Positions 1-8,851 of a stretch of DNA of 64,000 nt are shown here, one piece after another (position 1 is the first letter of the stretch; every line of letters starts with the position of its first letter). The translations under genes and the position numbers were made by a program. Under the pieces are notes generated by a model, which did not search any database, was not told the DNA's origin, and was given only the letters and a program-made list of their open reading frames with translations. The stretch lies in contig JBDREC010000010.1 in the NCBI GenBank assembly GCA_043820105.1, positions 62,001 to 126,000 of the forward strand, given 5' to 3'. This stretch comes from JBDREC01 sp043820105 [NCBI: Pseudomonadota bacterium] (GTDB lineage: Bacteria > Bdellovibrionota_F > JAHFAK01).

Positions 1-1
1 T

Positions 2-76
2 AAGCCTAAATCAAAGAATAGTATCAAAGAAAAAAGAAAATTAAAACAAGAAAAGCTTAAAAATAAAAACTCTTAA
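2..76 (+). CDS. C-terminal tail of an upstream gene (partial)
   Basis: An open frame runs in from the left edge and stops with TAA at 74-76. It encodes 24 residues dominated by lysine, with serine and asparagine. Such a basic tail would fit the end of a nucleic-acid-binding protein, but the fragment is too short to identify. It may also be chance, because the region is A-rich. Confidence 0.35.
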   Translation, partial: KPKSKNSIKEKRKLKQEKLKNKNS

Positions 77-490
77 TGCACATATATCAGAGGCCTTACT
101 GCACTTTATCATAATTTTTTCTATTATTTTAAAAACATTAATATTTTAATATGCTCTTATTATGCTGATTTTACTTGTAATTAAGAAAGATCTCGGCTAT
201 AAGCACTTATCTTGAATCTTTTACAAGCTTCGGGATATATCCAAAACCTCACTAGTCCTTCCTATAAAATGCGAACTGGGCTCGTTTGAGTTGAGTTTGT
301 TGCCTTTAAATTCTGCCAAGGCTTAAACCAAACAATATTTTTCACAGCAATTTTTGTGTGAAATGTTTTGTAAACTTTTGGAATTTTTGTGCAGTTTATA
401 AAACTTTAATTATATATCAGGTGGATTATATCCATTTGGGATAAAGATTTAATAAAATCCCCCAAAAACCTGATCAGGAGAAATGTATTT
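77..490. other. Intergenic region upstream of the RNA helicase
   Basis: About 410 bases of AT-rich sequence with no convincing gene. The last part would be the leader of the helicase mRNA; a Shine-Dalgarno AGGAG lies at 476-480. A small inverted repeat (AGTTT-ATA-AAACT, about 395-407) is visible. I see no strong sigma-70 promoter, terminator or riboswitch. A long leader is common for cold-inducible DEAD-box genes, but nothing in the sequence proves that here. Confidence 0.4.
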
Positions 491-1861
491 ATGTCATTTA
501 ACAAATTAGGTCTATCGAGTGAGCTTATGCAGTCAGTAAAGGAACAAGGCTACACAACTCCCACTCCGATACAAATGAAAACTATCCCAGCTATTTTAAA
601 CAAACAAGATGTCATGGGAAGATCACAAACAGGAACCGGTAAAACAGCTGGTTTTGCATTACCCTTACTACAGCGCTTAATATCAGAAAAAAAAGAAACA
701 GGTAGCAAACGAAACATCAGAGCTCTTATCGTAACGCCTACCCGAGAACTTGCAGCACAAGTCTGTAAAAGCATCAAAACTTATGGAAGGCATTTACCTT
801 TACGCTGCAGTGTAGTCTTTGGAGGTATTAGTATCAATCCTCAGATTCATGAACTTCGCAGGGGAGTCGATATCCTGGTCGCAACACCTGGTCGTTTGCT
901 TGATCACGTGGGTCAGGGAACTGTCGATCTTTCAAAAATCGATATATTAATTCTTGATGAAGCAGATCGCATGCTTGATATGGGTTTTATCCCTGATATC
1001 AAAAGAATTATTGCCTTAATGCCTTTAAAGCGACAAAATCTTTTATTTTCAGCAACTTTTTCAAAAGAAATCAAAAAGCTCGCAATGGGCTTTTTGAAAA
1101 ACCCAGTTATAATAGAAGTTGATCCTGAAAACGCTGCCGCAGAACTAGTAACTCAAGTTGTACATCATGTTGATAAAAGACGTAAAAAAGATTTATTATC
1201 ACACCTCATTGATTCAAAAAAATGGGAAAGAGTTCTTGTTTTTACTAGAACCAAACATGGAGCTAATCGTTTAGCAAAACAGCTCGACCAGGATGGAATA
1301 AGTTCTATTGCGATTCATGGTAACAAATCACAAGGTGCCAGAACAAGAGCTTTAGATTTGTTTAAAAAAGAAGCTGTCAAAGTATTAGTAGCTACAGACA
1401 TTGCTGCTCGCGGACTTGATATTCAACAACTGCCACATGTGGTAAATTATGATCTGCCCAATATTCCTGAAGATTATGTTCATCGAATTGGACGCACAGG
1501 AAGAGCTGGTCATGAAGGTGAAGCTTTGTCCTTAGTAAGTGTTGATGAAATGTCCTTTTTAAGAAACATTGAAAAAATGCTTAAAATAAGCATCCCAAAA
1601 ATAAAACTTAAAGGCTATGAACCAGATCCTTCTATAAAAGCAGAACTGCTTTCAAGAAGAGGAAGTGGAACAAGCAATAGACCATTCAATGCTTCAAGAA
1701 TAAATCCCAGACCAGGAAGCACAGAAAGAAAAGAAAGCAGAGACTCAAGATTTCCTGAAACCGGACAATCAAAAGCTTACTGGGGAAATAGAAACAAGAC
1801 ACAAAACTCAAGACGTAGATTTGGCAAAGGCACTGCAAATTCCCGCTCTCAGGTTGCTTGA
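491..1861 (+). CDS. rhlE: DEAD-box ATP-dependent RNA helicase, RhlE-like
   Basis: Unwinds RNA duplexes using ATP, typically in ribosome assembly or RNA decay. The N-terminal Q-motif region (residues about 3-30) is followed by motif I with TGTGKT (residues 47-52), PTRELAAQV (Ia), DEAD at 156-159, SAT (motif III), and a second RecA domain with ARGLD and [10 protein letters not shown]. The last ~65 residues are a Ser/Arg/Asn-rich basic tail, as in RhlE and related helicases, likely for RNA binding. At 456 residues it has normal length. The start is supported by AGGAG ten bases upstream. It converges with yaiI 15 bases downstream. Family assignment is secure; RhlE versus other DEAD-box members is by overall resemblance. 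Confidence 0.93.
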   Translation: MSFNKLGLSSELMQSVKEQGYTTPTPIQMKTIPAILNKQDVMGRSQTGTGKTAGFALPLLQRLISEKKETGSKRNIRALIVTPTRELAAQVCKSIKTYGRHLPLRCSVVFGGISINPQIHELRRGVDILVATPGRLLDHVGQGTVDLSKIDILILDEADRMLDMGFIPDIKRIIALMPLKRQNLLFSATFSKEIKKLAMGFLKNPVIIEVDPENAAAELVTQVVHHVDKRRKKDLLSHLIDSKKWERVLVFTRTKHGANRLAKQLDQDGISSIAIHGNKSQGARTRALDLFKKEAVKVLVATDIAARGLDIQQLPHVVNYDLPNIPEDYVHRIGRTGRAGHEGEALSLVSVDEMSFLRNIEKMLKISIPKIKLKGYEPDPSIKAELLSRRGSGTSNRPFNASRINPRPGSTERKESRDSRFPETGQSKAYWGNRNKTQNSRRRFGKGTANSRSQVA

Positions 1862-1876
1862 AAATAGAAACAACCT

Positions 1877-2326
1877 TTAAGGCTCTTTTTTCACAATAAA
1901 TCGATTAAGTGCATTTGCAAAATCAGCTTTGTTTTTAGCGCTATATGGCGCTGGTCCAGAACTTTGTATACCATCAGTTCTTAGTTCTTCCAAAAGATTT
2001 CGAATTGCTAGTCGAGAACCGATATTTTTATCATCAAAAAATTCTCCATGAGAGCTTAAGGCAAATGCTGATTTTTTAACTACACGAGAGGCCAAAGGAA
2101 TATCAGAAGTAATAACCAAATCTCCGGCTTGCACTAATTCAACAATTTTATCATCTGCAACATCTGTCCCCCTTGCAACAACAATAACTTTAATATTAGT
2201 GTCAGGTGGTGTTCTTACATAGCAATTAGCAACAAGAATGATCTCTATATTCAAACGTTTTGATGCCTTAAAAAGAACATCTTTTGCTTCCTTTGGACAT
2301 GCATCAGCATCAATATAAATTTTCAT
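1877..2326 (-). CDS. yaiI: YaiI/YqxD family protein (UPF0178, DUF188)
   Basis: A 149-residue protein matching the whole length of the YaiI/YqxD family. The diagnostic N-terminal YIDADACP is at residues 4-11. A central stretch reads 'ARGTDVADDKIVELVQAGD' followed by 'VITSDIPLA', and there is a conserved C-terminal region around SARLAIRN-like residues and a late Phe/Leu-rich helix. The family resembles PIN-like nuclease folds with clustered acidic residues, but its biochemical role is not established. It stands alone, convergent with the helicase gene. Confidence 0.9.
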   Translation of the reverse strand: MKIYIDADACPKEAKDVLFKASKRLNIEIILVANCYVRTPPDTNIKVIVVARGTDVADDKIVELVQAGDLVITSDIPLASRVVKKSAFALSSHGEFFDDKNIGSRLAIRNLLEELRTDGIQSSGPAPYSAKNKADFANALNRFIVKKEP

Positions 2327-2417
2327 AATTAAACCTATCCTATAAAGTCACAAACGCAAACTTTTGGTTCATTTTTTACTTTATTGAGCATGCATGATTA
2401 TCTATGTTTTGAAAAGC

Positions 2418-3266
2418 TTACCCTAACTCAAAAGTTGTAATTCCAAATATTTCATTATCTGGCAATTTGGGAAATGTTCCATGATACATTTTCGCGCAAC
2501 CAAAAACCTCTTTCATGTTATATTTTTTAGCCATGGCTATTGCTGCATTGTTATTTTCTGGAATATCAAGTTGAACTACTGCACCCATTGCATTGCTACT
2601 TAGGGCAACAAATAAATCTTCAGCAATCTTTGCATCATCTGCAAAAAGAGGACCTATTTTATAACCTGAATAGCATTTTCTCATAACAGAATATCCACAT
2701 AATTTATTATCCTTAATAGCCCCCAAGCAAATTGAGTTTTTTTGATTTATCCACATGTTAAGAAACTTTTCTCTTGAAGCTGGAAAACAATTAGAATCAT
2801 AGAGAAATATATCATCAAATGAAATATTTTTTAATTCGGTAATATAGTTTGCTTTTTCTTTTTTTTGCCCAACATATTCAAAACGTATTTCCCTAGTATA
2901 GAATTCAAAGCCACCTTTTATATAAAAAGGTTGCATATTAAAAACACCATCCATACCTATTAGCGGATTTTTTAAACGAGCAAGCAGCAGCTCTTTTCTT
3001 GCACACCATAATTCAGTGCCAAGACCCTTATTTCTATATTCAGGTTGCATTATAAAAAAGCCCATAAATCCGTAGTCACCATTATAGGATATTATTGAGC
3101 CGCTTCCAACCATTTTTCCATCTAATTCGGCTACAACAAAACCCCCTGGATCCGTGTTCCAAAATATTTCGGCATCTGCTAAGCCTGGATTCCAACCTTC
3201 TTTGCTTGCCCATTGCACCACTTGATCCAATTCATTTCTCGTCATCTGACGAATTTTTAATTTCAT
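2418..3266 (-). CDS. GNAT-family N-acetyltransferase with second C-terminal domain
   Basis: Probable acetyl-CoA-dependent N-acetyltransferase. The N-terminal GNAT domain (residues about 1-135) has the acetyl-CoA pyrophosphate loop RNKGLG at 78-83 and a 'GFYIKGGFEFYTRE'-like closing strand around 118-130. The C-terminal half (about 150-280) resembles the Acetyltransf_18 domain found fused to GNAT in YitH-like proteins. The 282-residue length fits that two-domain architecture. The substrate is unknown. It is a monocistronic gene about 90 bases from yaiI. Confidence 0.83.
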   Translation of the reverse strand: MKLKIRQMTRNELDQVVQWASKEGWNPGLADAEIFWNTDPGGFVVAELDGKMVGSGSIISYNGDYGFMGFFIMQPEYRNKGLGTELWCARKELLLARLKNPLIGMDGVFNMQPFYIKGGFEFYTREIRFEYVGQKKEKANYITELKNISFDDIFLYDSNCFPASREKFLNMWINQKNSICLGAIKDNKLCGYSVMRKCYSGYKIGPLFADDAKIAEDLFVALSSNAMGAVVQLDIPENNNAAIAMAKKYNMKEVFGCAKMYHGTFPKLPDNEIFGITTFELG

Positions 3267-3366
3267 AGTTATCTCTACTCAAATTTCTTATATAATAATT
3301 ATTGAGATATTTCGATAGCTAAGACTATAATAAATTTAGCTAAAAAAACAAATAAAAACAGGAAAG

Positions 3367-3684
3367 TTAATTGCGGCTGCGAAACTTGGATAGTAAACGT
3401 AAAATTCCAATATATAGCCAAACCCGTGTGACTAGCAGAGCAAAAGCTCCATACCATTCCATGAATTTAGGGGCTTTTTCGTATTCGCCTTGTTCAATGA
3501 AATCAAAATCCATTACCAAATTAAGAGCTGCAATTACAATAACAAAAAAACTAAAGCCTATTCCAATCATACCGCTTTCATGGATATATGGAATATTTAC
3601 ACCAAAAAAACCAAGAATCATTGTCAGTAAATAAATTAGAAAGATACCTGAAGTGGCTGCTGCAAATACTAGCACCAATAAAAT
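3367..3684 (-). pseudogene. C-terminal remnant of a BaxI_1 (YccA/YbhL-like) membrane protein
   Basis: The frame encodes about 103 residues with two or three hydrophobic segments. The stretch 'GIGFSFFVIVIAALNLVMDF' followed by 'EWYGAFALLVTRVWLYIGIL' and 'LRLLSKFRSR' is the characteristic C-terminus of Bax-inhibitor-1-like (BaxI_1) proteins, which are normally about 230-250 residues with seven membrane spans. Only the last ~40% is present. The frame is closed by a stop two codons upstream of the TTG at 3678, and the next ~100 bases in any frame do not continue the domain before srkA begins divergently. I interpret this as a truncated gene whose 5' part was deleted. Confidence 0.72.
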
Positions 3685-3790
3685 TCACTATATTATAAAT
3701 CAAGCAACATTAGATTTTTGGATTTTTATTGCTTTTACTTTCTTTATAAAGGTAAAAGCAAGCCAAGCTTCATTATTATAGGACTTTCAA

Positions 3791-4825
3791 ATGAATCAAT
3801 CAATGTGGGGTAATGATAAAACAAAGCATTTCTACAAACTTGCTCCTCATACAGTGCTAGATGACATTGAAAAACTTGGTTATTTAACAAGCGGGAGATG
3901 CCTTGCCTTAAATAGTCTTGAGAATAGAGTATATGAAATTGAAATTATTGTTGATGAAGAAAAAGTTAAAAGCCCCTCTGATAGATTTTTAGTAGCAAAA
4001 TTTTATCGGCCAGGCAGATGGTCAGAAGAACAAATCCTTGAAGAGCACCAATTCCTTTTTGATCTTGAGCAAGCTGAAATACCTGTAATTTCGCCTCTTA
4101 AAATTAATGGACAGTCCTTGTTCAAATCCGAGGATACTGAGATATTGTATTCAATATTTCCTAAAAGGGGTGGACGCCTGCAAGATGAATTAAAAGAAGA
4201 AGAGCTAAAACAAATTGGAAGAACAATAGCAAGACTTCACATCGTTGGAAAATCAAAAGAAGCAAAACATAGATTAAAACTTGACCATAATACATATGGC
4301 CAAATAAATTTTCAGTACCTAAAAGACAATTTAATTTTCCCAAAAACCTTAAGACCACATTTTGAAGCGATTATAGAGCAAATCATAGAATTAATTGCTC
4401 CAATGTTTGAAAACGCATATTTTCAAAGAATCCATGGTGATTGCCATTTAGGAAATATTTTATGGAACCATGAAAACCCACTCTTGGTTGACTTTGATGA
4501 TATGGTCACAGGGCCACCAGTTCAAGACATTTGGCATATTGCAAGCGGCAGGGATAATGAAGCCATCCAGCGAAGAAATATAGTTCTTACAGCTTATGAA
4601 ACAATGAATGATTTTGATAGATCTACTGTAAGGCTAATTGAACCATTAAGAACATTACGCTATATTCATTTCATGGCCTGGATTTCAAAGAGATGGGAAG
4701 ATGAATCCTTTAAAAGAGCCTTTCCAATGTATGGAAGTGAAGGATATTGGTCAGAACAAATGCTTGATCTAAGGGAACAATTTGCCCTTATACAAGAAGA
4801 AGCATATTCAAATCAAACATATTAA
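3791..4825 (+). CDS. srkA: Stress response kinase A (SrkA/YihE family)
   Basis: A protein Ser/Thr kinase of the aminoglycoside-phosphotransferase fold that counters stress-induced death in E. coli. 344 residues is close to the family's usual ~330. The signature region near the N-terminus (residues about 58-80) contains 'KFYRPGRWSEEQILEEH', typical of SrkA. The catalytic loop is HGDCHLGN (H215, D217, N222), and the metal-binding motif VDFDD begins around D234. It is followed 24 bases later by a methyltransferase gene on the same strand, so the two may be cotranscribed. Confidence 0.9.
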   Translation: MNQSMWGNDKTKHFYKLAPHTVLDDIEKLGYLTSGRCLALNSLENRVYEIEIIVDEEKVKSPSDRFLVAKFYRPGRWSEEQILEEHQFLFDLEQAEIPVISPLKINGQSLFKSEDTEILYSIFPKRGGRLQDELKEEELKQIGRTIARLHIVGKSKEAKHRLKLDHNTYGQINFQYLKDNLIFPKTLRPHFEAIIEQIIELIAPMFENAYFQRIHGDCHLGNILWNHENPLLVDFDDMVTGPPVQDIWHIASGRDNEAIQRRNIVLTAYETMNDFDRSTVRLIEPLRTLRYIHFMAWISKRWEDESFKRAFPMYGSEGYWSEQMLDLREQFALIQEEAYSNQTY

Positions 4826-4849
4826 TAAATTATTAAGGTAAAAACAATT

Positions 4850-5503
4850 TTGAAGGAAAACACAAGCTGCCCATTGTGTGCACAAGCTAATCCAAGTGAA
4901 TTTCACAAAGATGCAATGAGAAAATATTTCCTTTGTCAAAAATGCAAGCTTGTTTTTGTTCCAATAAACCAACAAATATTATTAAGCGAAGAAAAAAAAC
5001 ACTATGATAGACACCAAAACAATCCAATGGATGAAAGATATAGAAACTTTTTAAATAAATTAGTAAAAGAAATTAAGCCAAAACTTGCTAATAATTCTTT
5101 TGGTCTAGACTATGGATGTGGATCCGGACCTACAATATCAGTCATGTTAGGTGAACAAGGACACAATGTTTCCAATTTTGACCCCTTATATAATAACAAC
5201 TCAAAACTATTAGAGTTAAGCTACGACTTTATTACAGCCACAGAAGTTGCTGAACATTTCAAATCTCCTCAAAAAGAGTTTGAAAAGTTATTTGAAATGC
5301 TAAAACCAGGAGGATATCTAGGATTAATGACAAACAGATGGACCACTCTTGAATCTTTTAAAACCTGGTATTACATTAGAGATCTAACTCATATATCCTT
5401 TTTTTGTGAAGAAACCTTTGAGTATATTGCAAAAAAATTTAATGCTTCATTAGAAATAACAGGATCAGACGTAGCAATTTTTCAAATTAATCCTCTTAAA
5501 TAA
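4850..5503 (+). CDS. Class I SAM-dependent methyltransferase with N-terminal zinc ribbon
   Basis: The TTG start (4850) follows the AAGG-containing spacer after srkA. The N-terminus has a four-cysteine zinc-ribbon pattern (C7, C10, C29, C32). The methyltransferase core begins with LDYGCGSG (about 87-94), the SAM-binding loop, and continues with 'TATEVAEHF' and 'LKPGGYLGLMT' motifs of the Methyltransf_23/11 group. It is 217 residues long. The substrate cannot be inferred. Its last 22 bases overlap the 3' end of the convergent ElyC-like gene. Confidence 0.85.
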   Translation: MKENTSCPLCAQANPSEFHKDAMRKYFLCQKCKLVFVPINQQILLSEEKKHYDRHQNNPMDERYRNFLNKLVKEIKPKLANNSFGLDYGCGSGPTISVMLGEQGHNVSNFDPLYNNNSKLLELSYDFITATEVAEHFKSPQKEFEKLFEMLKPGGYLGLMTNRWTTLESFKTWYYIRDLTHISFFCEETFEYIAKKFNASLEITGSDVAIFQINPLK

Positions 5504-6255
5504 GCCCAAGCGATTCCCAGGTACTCATAAATTGCTATCTTAGTTTTATACATATTTCTTGCCTTTGGTATCATATTATAGAAAAAGCCTTGCGATCCTA
5601 GATTATTAAAATAATCGCATGGAGCAGGAATATGATTAACTCCTACCTTTTTAAACAATGCAGAGGACCTTGGCAAATGGTTGGCAGAAGTAACTAAAAT
5701 AATTTTTTCTTGGCCTACAATATTTTTTATTAATTTAGCCTCATCCTTTGTATCATTAGATTTTTTTTCAATTACAATCCTTTCTCTAGCAATACCCATA
5801 TCTAAAGATGTATTAGCCATTATCATTGCACTTGGATATTTAGACCCACCAGCCCCGCCTGACAAAAGTATTTTAGCATCTGGAATTTTTTTTACTATCC
5901 TAATACCTTCAATTAATCGAGCTAGAGTAGAAATAAACAGCTGATTATTTGCAGATAATCCCCTGTTAAAATCTCCACCGCCTGATAAAACAACAACCCA
6001 TTTTATGTTTTTATATTTTTCCAGTTCTTGCTTATGAACCAATACAGGTGGATATTTAGATTCAAGCGAAAAAATCAAGTGATTTGCAAAATAGTGGTTT
6101 GAGAATAGAAAAAAGAAAAAAGAAAAAATGAGTAAAAATATTTTTCCAAGCTTATATTTTTTCCTAAGTAATAAAAAAAGCGATATAATTAGAAGCATAG
6201 AAAGAAAGGGCATAGGGAAAAAAAGCTTTGAAAATATTTTTTTAAATACATACAT
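5482..6255 (-). CDS. ElyC/SanA/YdcF-family protein (DUF218) with N-terminal membrane segments
   Basis: Two hydrophobic segments (residues about 12-32 and 38-58) anchor the protein. The DUF218 domain (about 85-240) contains 'VVVLSGGGDFNRG', 'ILLSGGAGG', 'NTKDEA'-like residues and 'VTSANHLPRSSALF'. This architecture is that of E. coli ElyC, involved in envelope and peptidoglycan maintenance with undecaprenyl carriers. The 257-residue length agrees. It converges with and overlaps the methyltransferase tail. Confidence 0.85.
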   Translation of the reverse strand: MYVFKKIFSKLFFPMPFLSMLLIISLFLLLRKKYKLGKIFLLIFSFFFFLFSNHYFANHLIFSLESKYPPVLVHKQELEKYKNIKWVVVLSGGGDFNRGLSANNQLFISTLARLIEGIRIVKKIPDAKILLSGGAGGSKYPSAMIMANTSLDMGIARERIVIEKKSNDTKDEAKLIKNIVGQEKIILVTSANHLPRSSALFKKVGVNHIPAPCDYFNNLGSQGFFYNMIPKARNMYKTKIAIYEYLGIAWAYLRGLI

Positions 6256-6389
6256 ATTAAACCCAGCTTGCTTAGGTTAAAAAGTGTTAAAATAATAAAA
6301 ATTATTCAACATATTATTAAGCATGAGTCAAAATATAAATTGATGCAAATAACATTGAAAAAATTATAATCTTCCCAAAAATCTTGTCC

Positions 6390-6776
6390 TTAATATCTTT
6401 TAATAGAAGCAATGATATAATCCAGATAAGCAATTTCAGCGCTAATTGAAAAACCGTCCAGCCCATTTTGCTTTGCATTTTCAAGCTCTTTACTTTCAGT
6501 TAAAAAAGATTTTCTAAGTTTCTTAAACTCTTGCAGTTTTTGGCTAAAATGCTTGAATTGCTCTGATTCCTTTTCTAATTTGTAGAAGATGTTATATAAA
6601 ATGTGCAGACATAAATATCTTAAATAATAGATATTTTCAGCTGATTTTAATCTATTATCCACTGGAGTTAAAAATGATATTTCAGCAATTAAAAAATCAA
6701 TTGCCTGCAGCGATGGAAAACGAGATAGCAAATTTAGAGAATCGTATAAAAAATATAACCAAAGTAACAAAAACAA
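6390..6776 (-). CDS. Hypothetical protein, possibly frameshifted at its 5' end
   Basis: I do not recognise this 128-residue protein. It is largely helical, with charged heptad-like stretches at about 65-100 suggesting a coiled coil. The frame opens with TTG directly after a stop. In the next frame an ATG at 6810 starts a convincing signal-like peptide (MNILKLKTEGLIVFVTLVIFF) that runs into a poly-T stretch, where a one-base slip would join it to this frame near YDSLNLL. So the gene either uses the weak TTG or carries a frameshift that removed its export signal. It stands alone. Confidence 0.5.
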   Translation of the reverse strand: MFLLLWLYFLYDSLNLLSRFPSLQAIDFLIAEISFLTPVDNRLKSAENIYYLRYLCLHILYNIFYKLEKESEQFKHFSQKLQEFKKLRKSFLTESKELENAKQNGLDGFSISAEIAYLDYIIASIKRY

Positions 6777-6932
6777 TTAAACCCTCAGTTTTTAACTTAA
6801 GTATATTCATAGACGAATCCTTAAAAACAAAATAAATAAAATGTCATAATTTTTATATAAATTGTTTCACTAATGCATTTGGCGTGGCTTTAAGCAGAAC
6901 TTGACACTATACGTTAACAGCAAACAAGTCAA

Positions 6933-7424
6933 CTAAATATGTGAAAGAGCAACAAAAAAGACAAGCAAAGAAAGGCCGTTAATTATTAGGGTAGGAAGCA
7001 GATAATAAAATTCCCCTTTTAAGTTTCCCCTTTTTTCAATTATAAAAAGGGCAAGATAATAAAAAGAGATAATATTAAAAATTATTGGAATTAATAAGGA
7101 AAAAAATGAAAGAATATATGCTCTTTTAAGACTGGATTTTGAATTCTCTATCTGACTTTTGTCTTCCTTCGATTCTAAGGAGCTCTTACTTTCTTCTATA
7201 TTTTCGATATCTTGTAAAAGCTCATTGGCCTGTTCAAAATCTTTTGAAGAAACCAAAACATGAACACCATTTAAACCAGGCATCATAAATGATAAATTTC
7301 TGGCTGTATTTTCTTCTAAGATTGTAGTCTGAATTCCAAAAGATGCTAAATAGGACTTAGCAAACTCTGCCTGATTAAGAGTACTGTAAACTGCTAATAT
7401 TTCAAAATCATTTTTATCCATCAT
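6933..7424 (-). CDS. DUF2007 domain protein with C-terminal membrane segments
   Basis: Residues about 6-75 match the DUF2007 ('putative signal transducing') pattern: an 'EILAVYSTLNQAEFAKSYL' opening, a short 'GIQTTI' strand, and a later 'VHVLVSSKDFEQANELL'. A charged Ser/Glu linker follows (about 76-98), then two hydrophobic segments (about 105-130 and 143-163). It starts immediately after the stop of the flavoprotein gene (ATG 7422-7424, stop of the upstream gene 7425-7427), so the two are translationally coupled. The molecular role of DUF2007 is unknown. Confidence 0.82.
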   Translation of the reverse strand: MMDKNDFEILAVYSTLNQAEFAKSYLASFGIQTTILEENTARNLSFMMPGLNGVHVLVSSKDFEQANELLQDIENIEESKSSLESKEDKSQIENSKSSLKRAYILSFFSLLIPIIFNIISFYYLALFIIEKRGNLKGEFYYLLPTLIINGLSLLVFFVALSHI

Positions 7425-8597
7425 TTACCTAAAATATTTGTTAATAATACTGTCATTTCTTTCTTTTTTATTAATTGCTTCGCTAATTTCACTATTTCCA
7501 CCTAAATCCCCAAGCATAATGGCTCCAATGGGAATTGAATTTTCAAGTACAAGCTTTTTATATAAACCTTCTTTTTTCACACAAATAGATTCATATTTTT
7601 CATCTGCATCAATATTTCCAAAAGACACAAGATCAATTCCAGCAACCTTAAGCTTTGTTGAAGGAATAACTTCTTCATAAATAACATTTTCAGAAGACAT
7701 TTGTAAGCCTGCTATTTCTCCTTGAGCTTTGGCAATTGGAAAAATCCCACATGGCTTACCATTAAACTCTGTACAATCTCCGGCTGCATATATATCTTTT
7801 ATGGAAGTTTCCATTTTTTCATTAACAATGATTGCTTTATCTGTATTAATTCCACAATTATTAGCTAAATCGACTCTTGCGCGAACCCCTGCTGAAACTA
7901 GAATAAAATCTACATCAAGACAATTGCCATCTGACAATTCACAAGCAAGCCTATTGCCAGATAACGCCTCAATATTTTTAGCACTTTTGCCCAAGATAAA
8001 TTCAATATTTCTTTTTTCAAGCAGGTTTTCAAGAACTTGAGCCCCGTATTCGTCTAACTGTTTTGGCATCAAACGATTCATTATTTCTACAACAAAAACC
8101 TTTAAACCAAGTGCTGAAAGACTATTTGCTGCCTCTAAACCTAACAAGCCACCTCCCAACACAAGGCAAGCTCTTGATTTTTTGGCAATTTCTTTAATCT
8201 GAACAGAATCGCTATAATCTCTCCATGTAAAAATATTGGCATTATTAATTCCACAAACAGGAGGAATAAATGAATTTGCACCTGTTGCAATCAATAACTT
8301 ATCATATTCTAAAACATTTCCATCACTTAAGCTTATTTGTCTTTTTGATGCTATAATTGAATTAACCTTTTTATTTAAAAAAAGAGCAATTCTATTTTCT
8401 TCATACCATTTTATTTTTTTGGTAATCAAAGACTCAATTTTTGCTTTTGAAGCTAAAAAATCAATTAACCTTGGACGATAATAATACAAAATGGATTCAT
8501 CACTAATAACACTTATTGCAATATCAGGATCATTCTTTCTTATTGCCTGACATGCAGAGAAACCAGCAATTCCAAGGCCCATAATAACAACATGCAT
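7425..8597 (-). CDS. FAD/NAD(P)-dependent oxidoreductase, rubredoxin-reductase/NirB-like
   Basis: Pyridine nucleotide-disulphide oxidoreductase fold. The FAD-binding GxGxxG is at residues 7-12 (MGLGIAGFSA), the 'LLIATGA' strand at about 103-109, the second NAD-binding loop 'LVLGGGLLGLEAA' at about 145-158, and 'DIYAAGDCTEF' at about 267-277 closes the FAD domain. It lacks the redox CxxC of thioredoxin or glutathione reductases. It resembles NADH:rubredoxin reductases and the N-terminal part of NADH nitrite reductases, so it probably passes electrons to a small iron-sulphur acceptor. AAAGGATG precedes the ATG. It is the first gene of a two-gene operon with the DUF2007 gene. Confidence 0.83.
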   Translation of the reverse strand: MHVVIMGLGIAGFSACQAIRKNDPDIAISVISDESILYYYRPRLIDFLASKAKIESLITKKIKWYEENRIALFLNKKVNSIIASKRQISLSDGNVLEYDKLLIATGANSFIPPVCGINNANIFTWRDYSDSVQIKEIAKKSRACLVLGGGLLGLEAANSLSALGLKVFVVEIMNRLMPKQLDEYGAQVLENLLEKRNIEFILGKSAKNIEALSGNRLACELSDGNCLDVDFILVSAGVRARVDLANNCGINTDKAIIVNEKMETSIKDIYAAGDCTEFNGKPCGIFPIAKAQGEIAGLQMSSENVIYEEVIPSTKLKVAGIDLVSFGNIDADEKYESICVKKEGLYKKLVLENSIPIGAIMLGDLGGNSEISEAINKKERNDSIINKYFR

Positions 8598-8851
8598 TTT
8601 TCATCCTTTACAAACAATAAACATAAATGGATAAAAGTCACCTACCATTGAAACCAAAAAAGCTCAACACTTTAATGCTAAATTTGTATATTTTGCATAA
8701 ATGTAGTAAAATATAATAACTAAGCAATTTTTTATTGAGCTGTGTGACCTATATTACAGACTAATCACTAAATTTTTGCTAAATTATATTTAAGAGTATT
8801 ATTTTTTGATTTATTATTTTTCGATAATAATAAAGCTTAAGGAGGGGTACC

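Noticed and set aside
379-393. TGGAATTTTTGTGCA upstream of rhlE as a sigma-54 promoter
   Set aside because: GG and GC are one base too close, and no activator box lies 72 bp upstream.
3719-3733. TGGATTTTTATTGCT before srkA as a sigma-54 promoter
   Set aside because: Spacing is one base short and no activator box is nearby.
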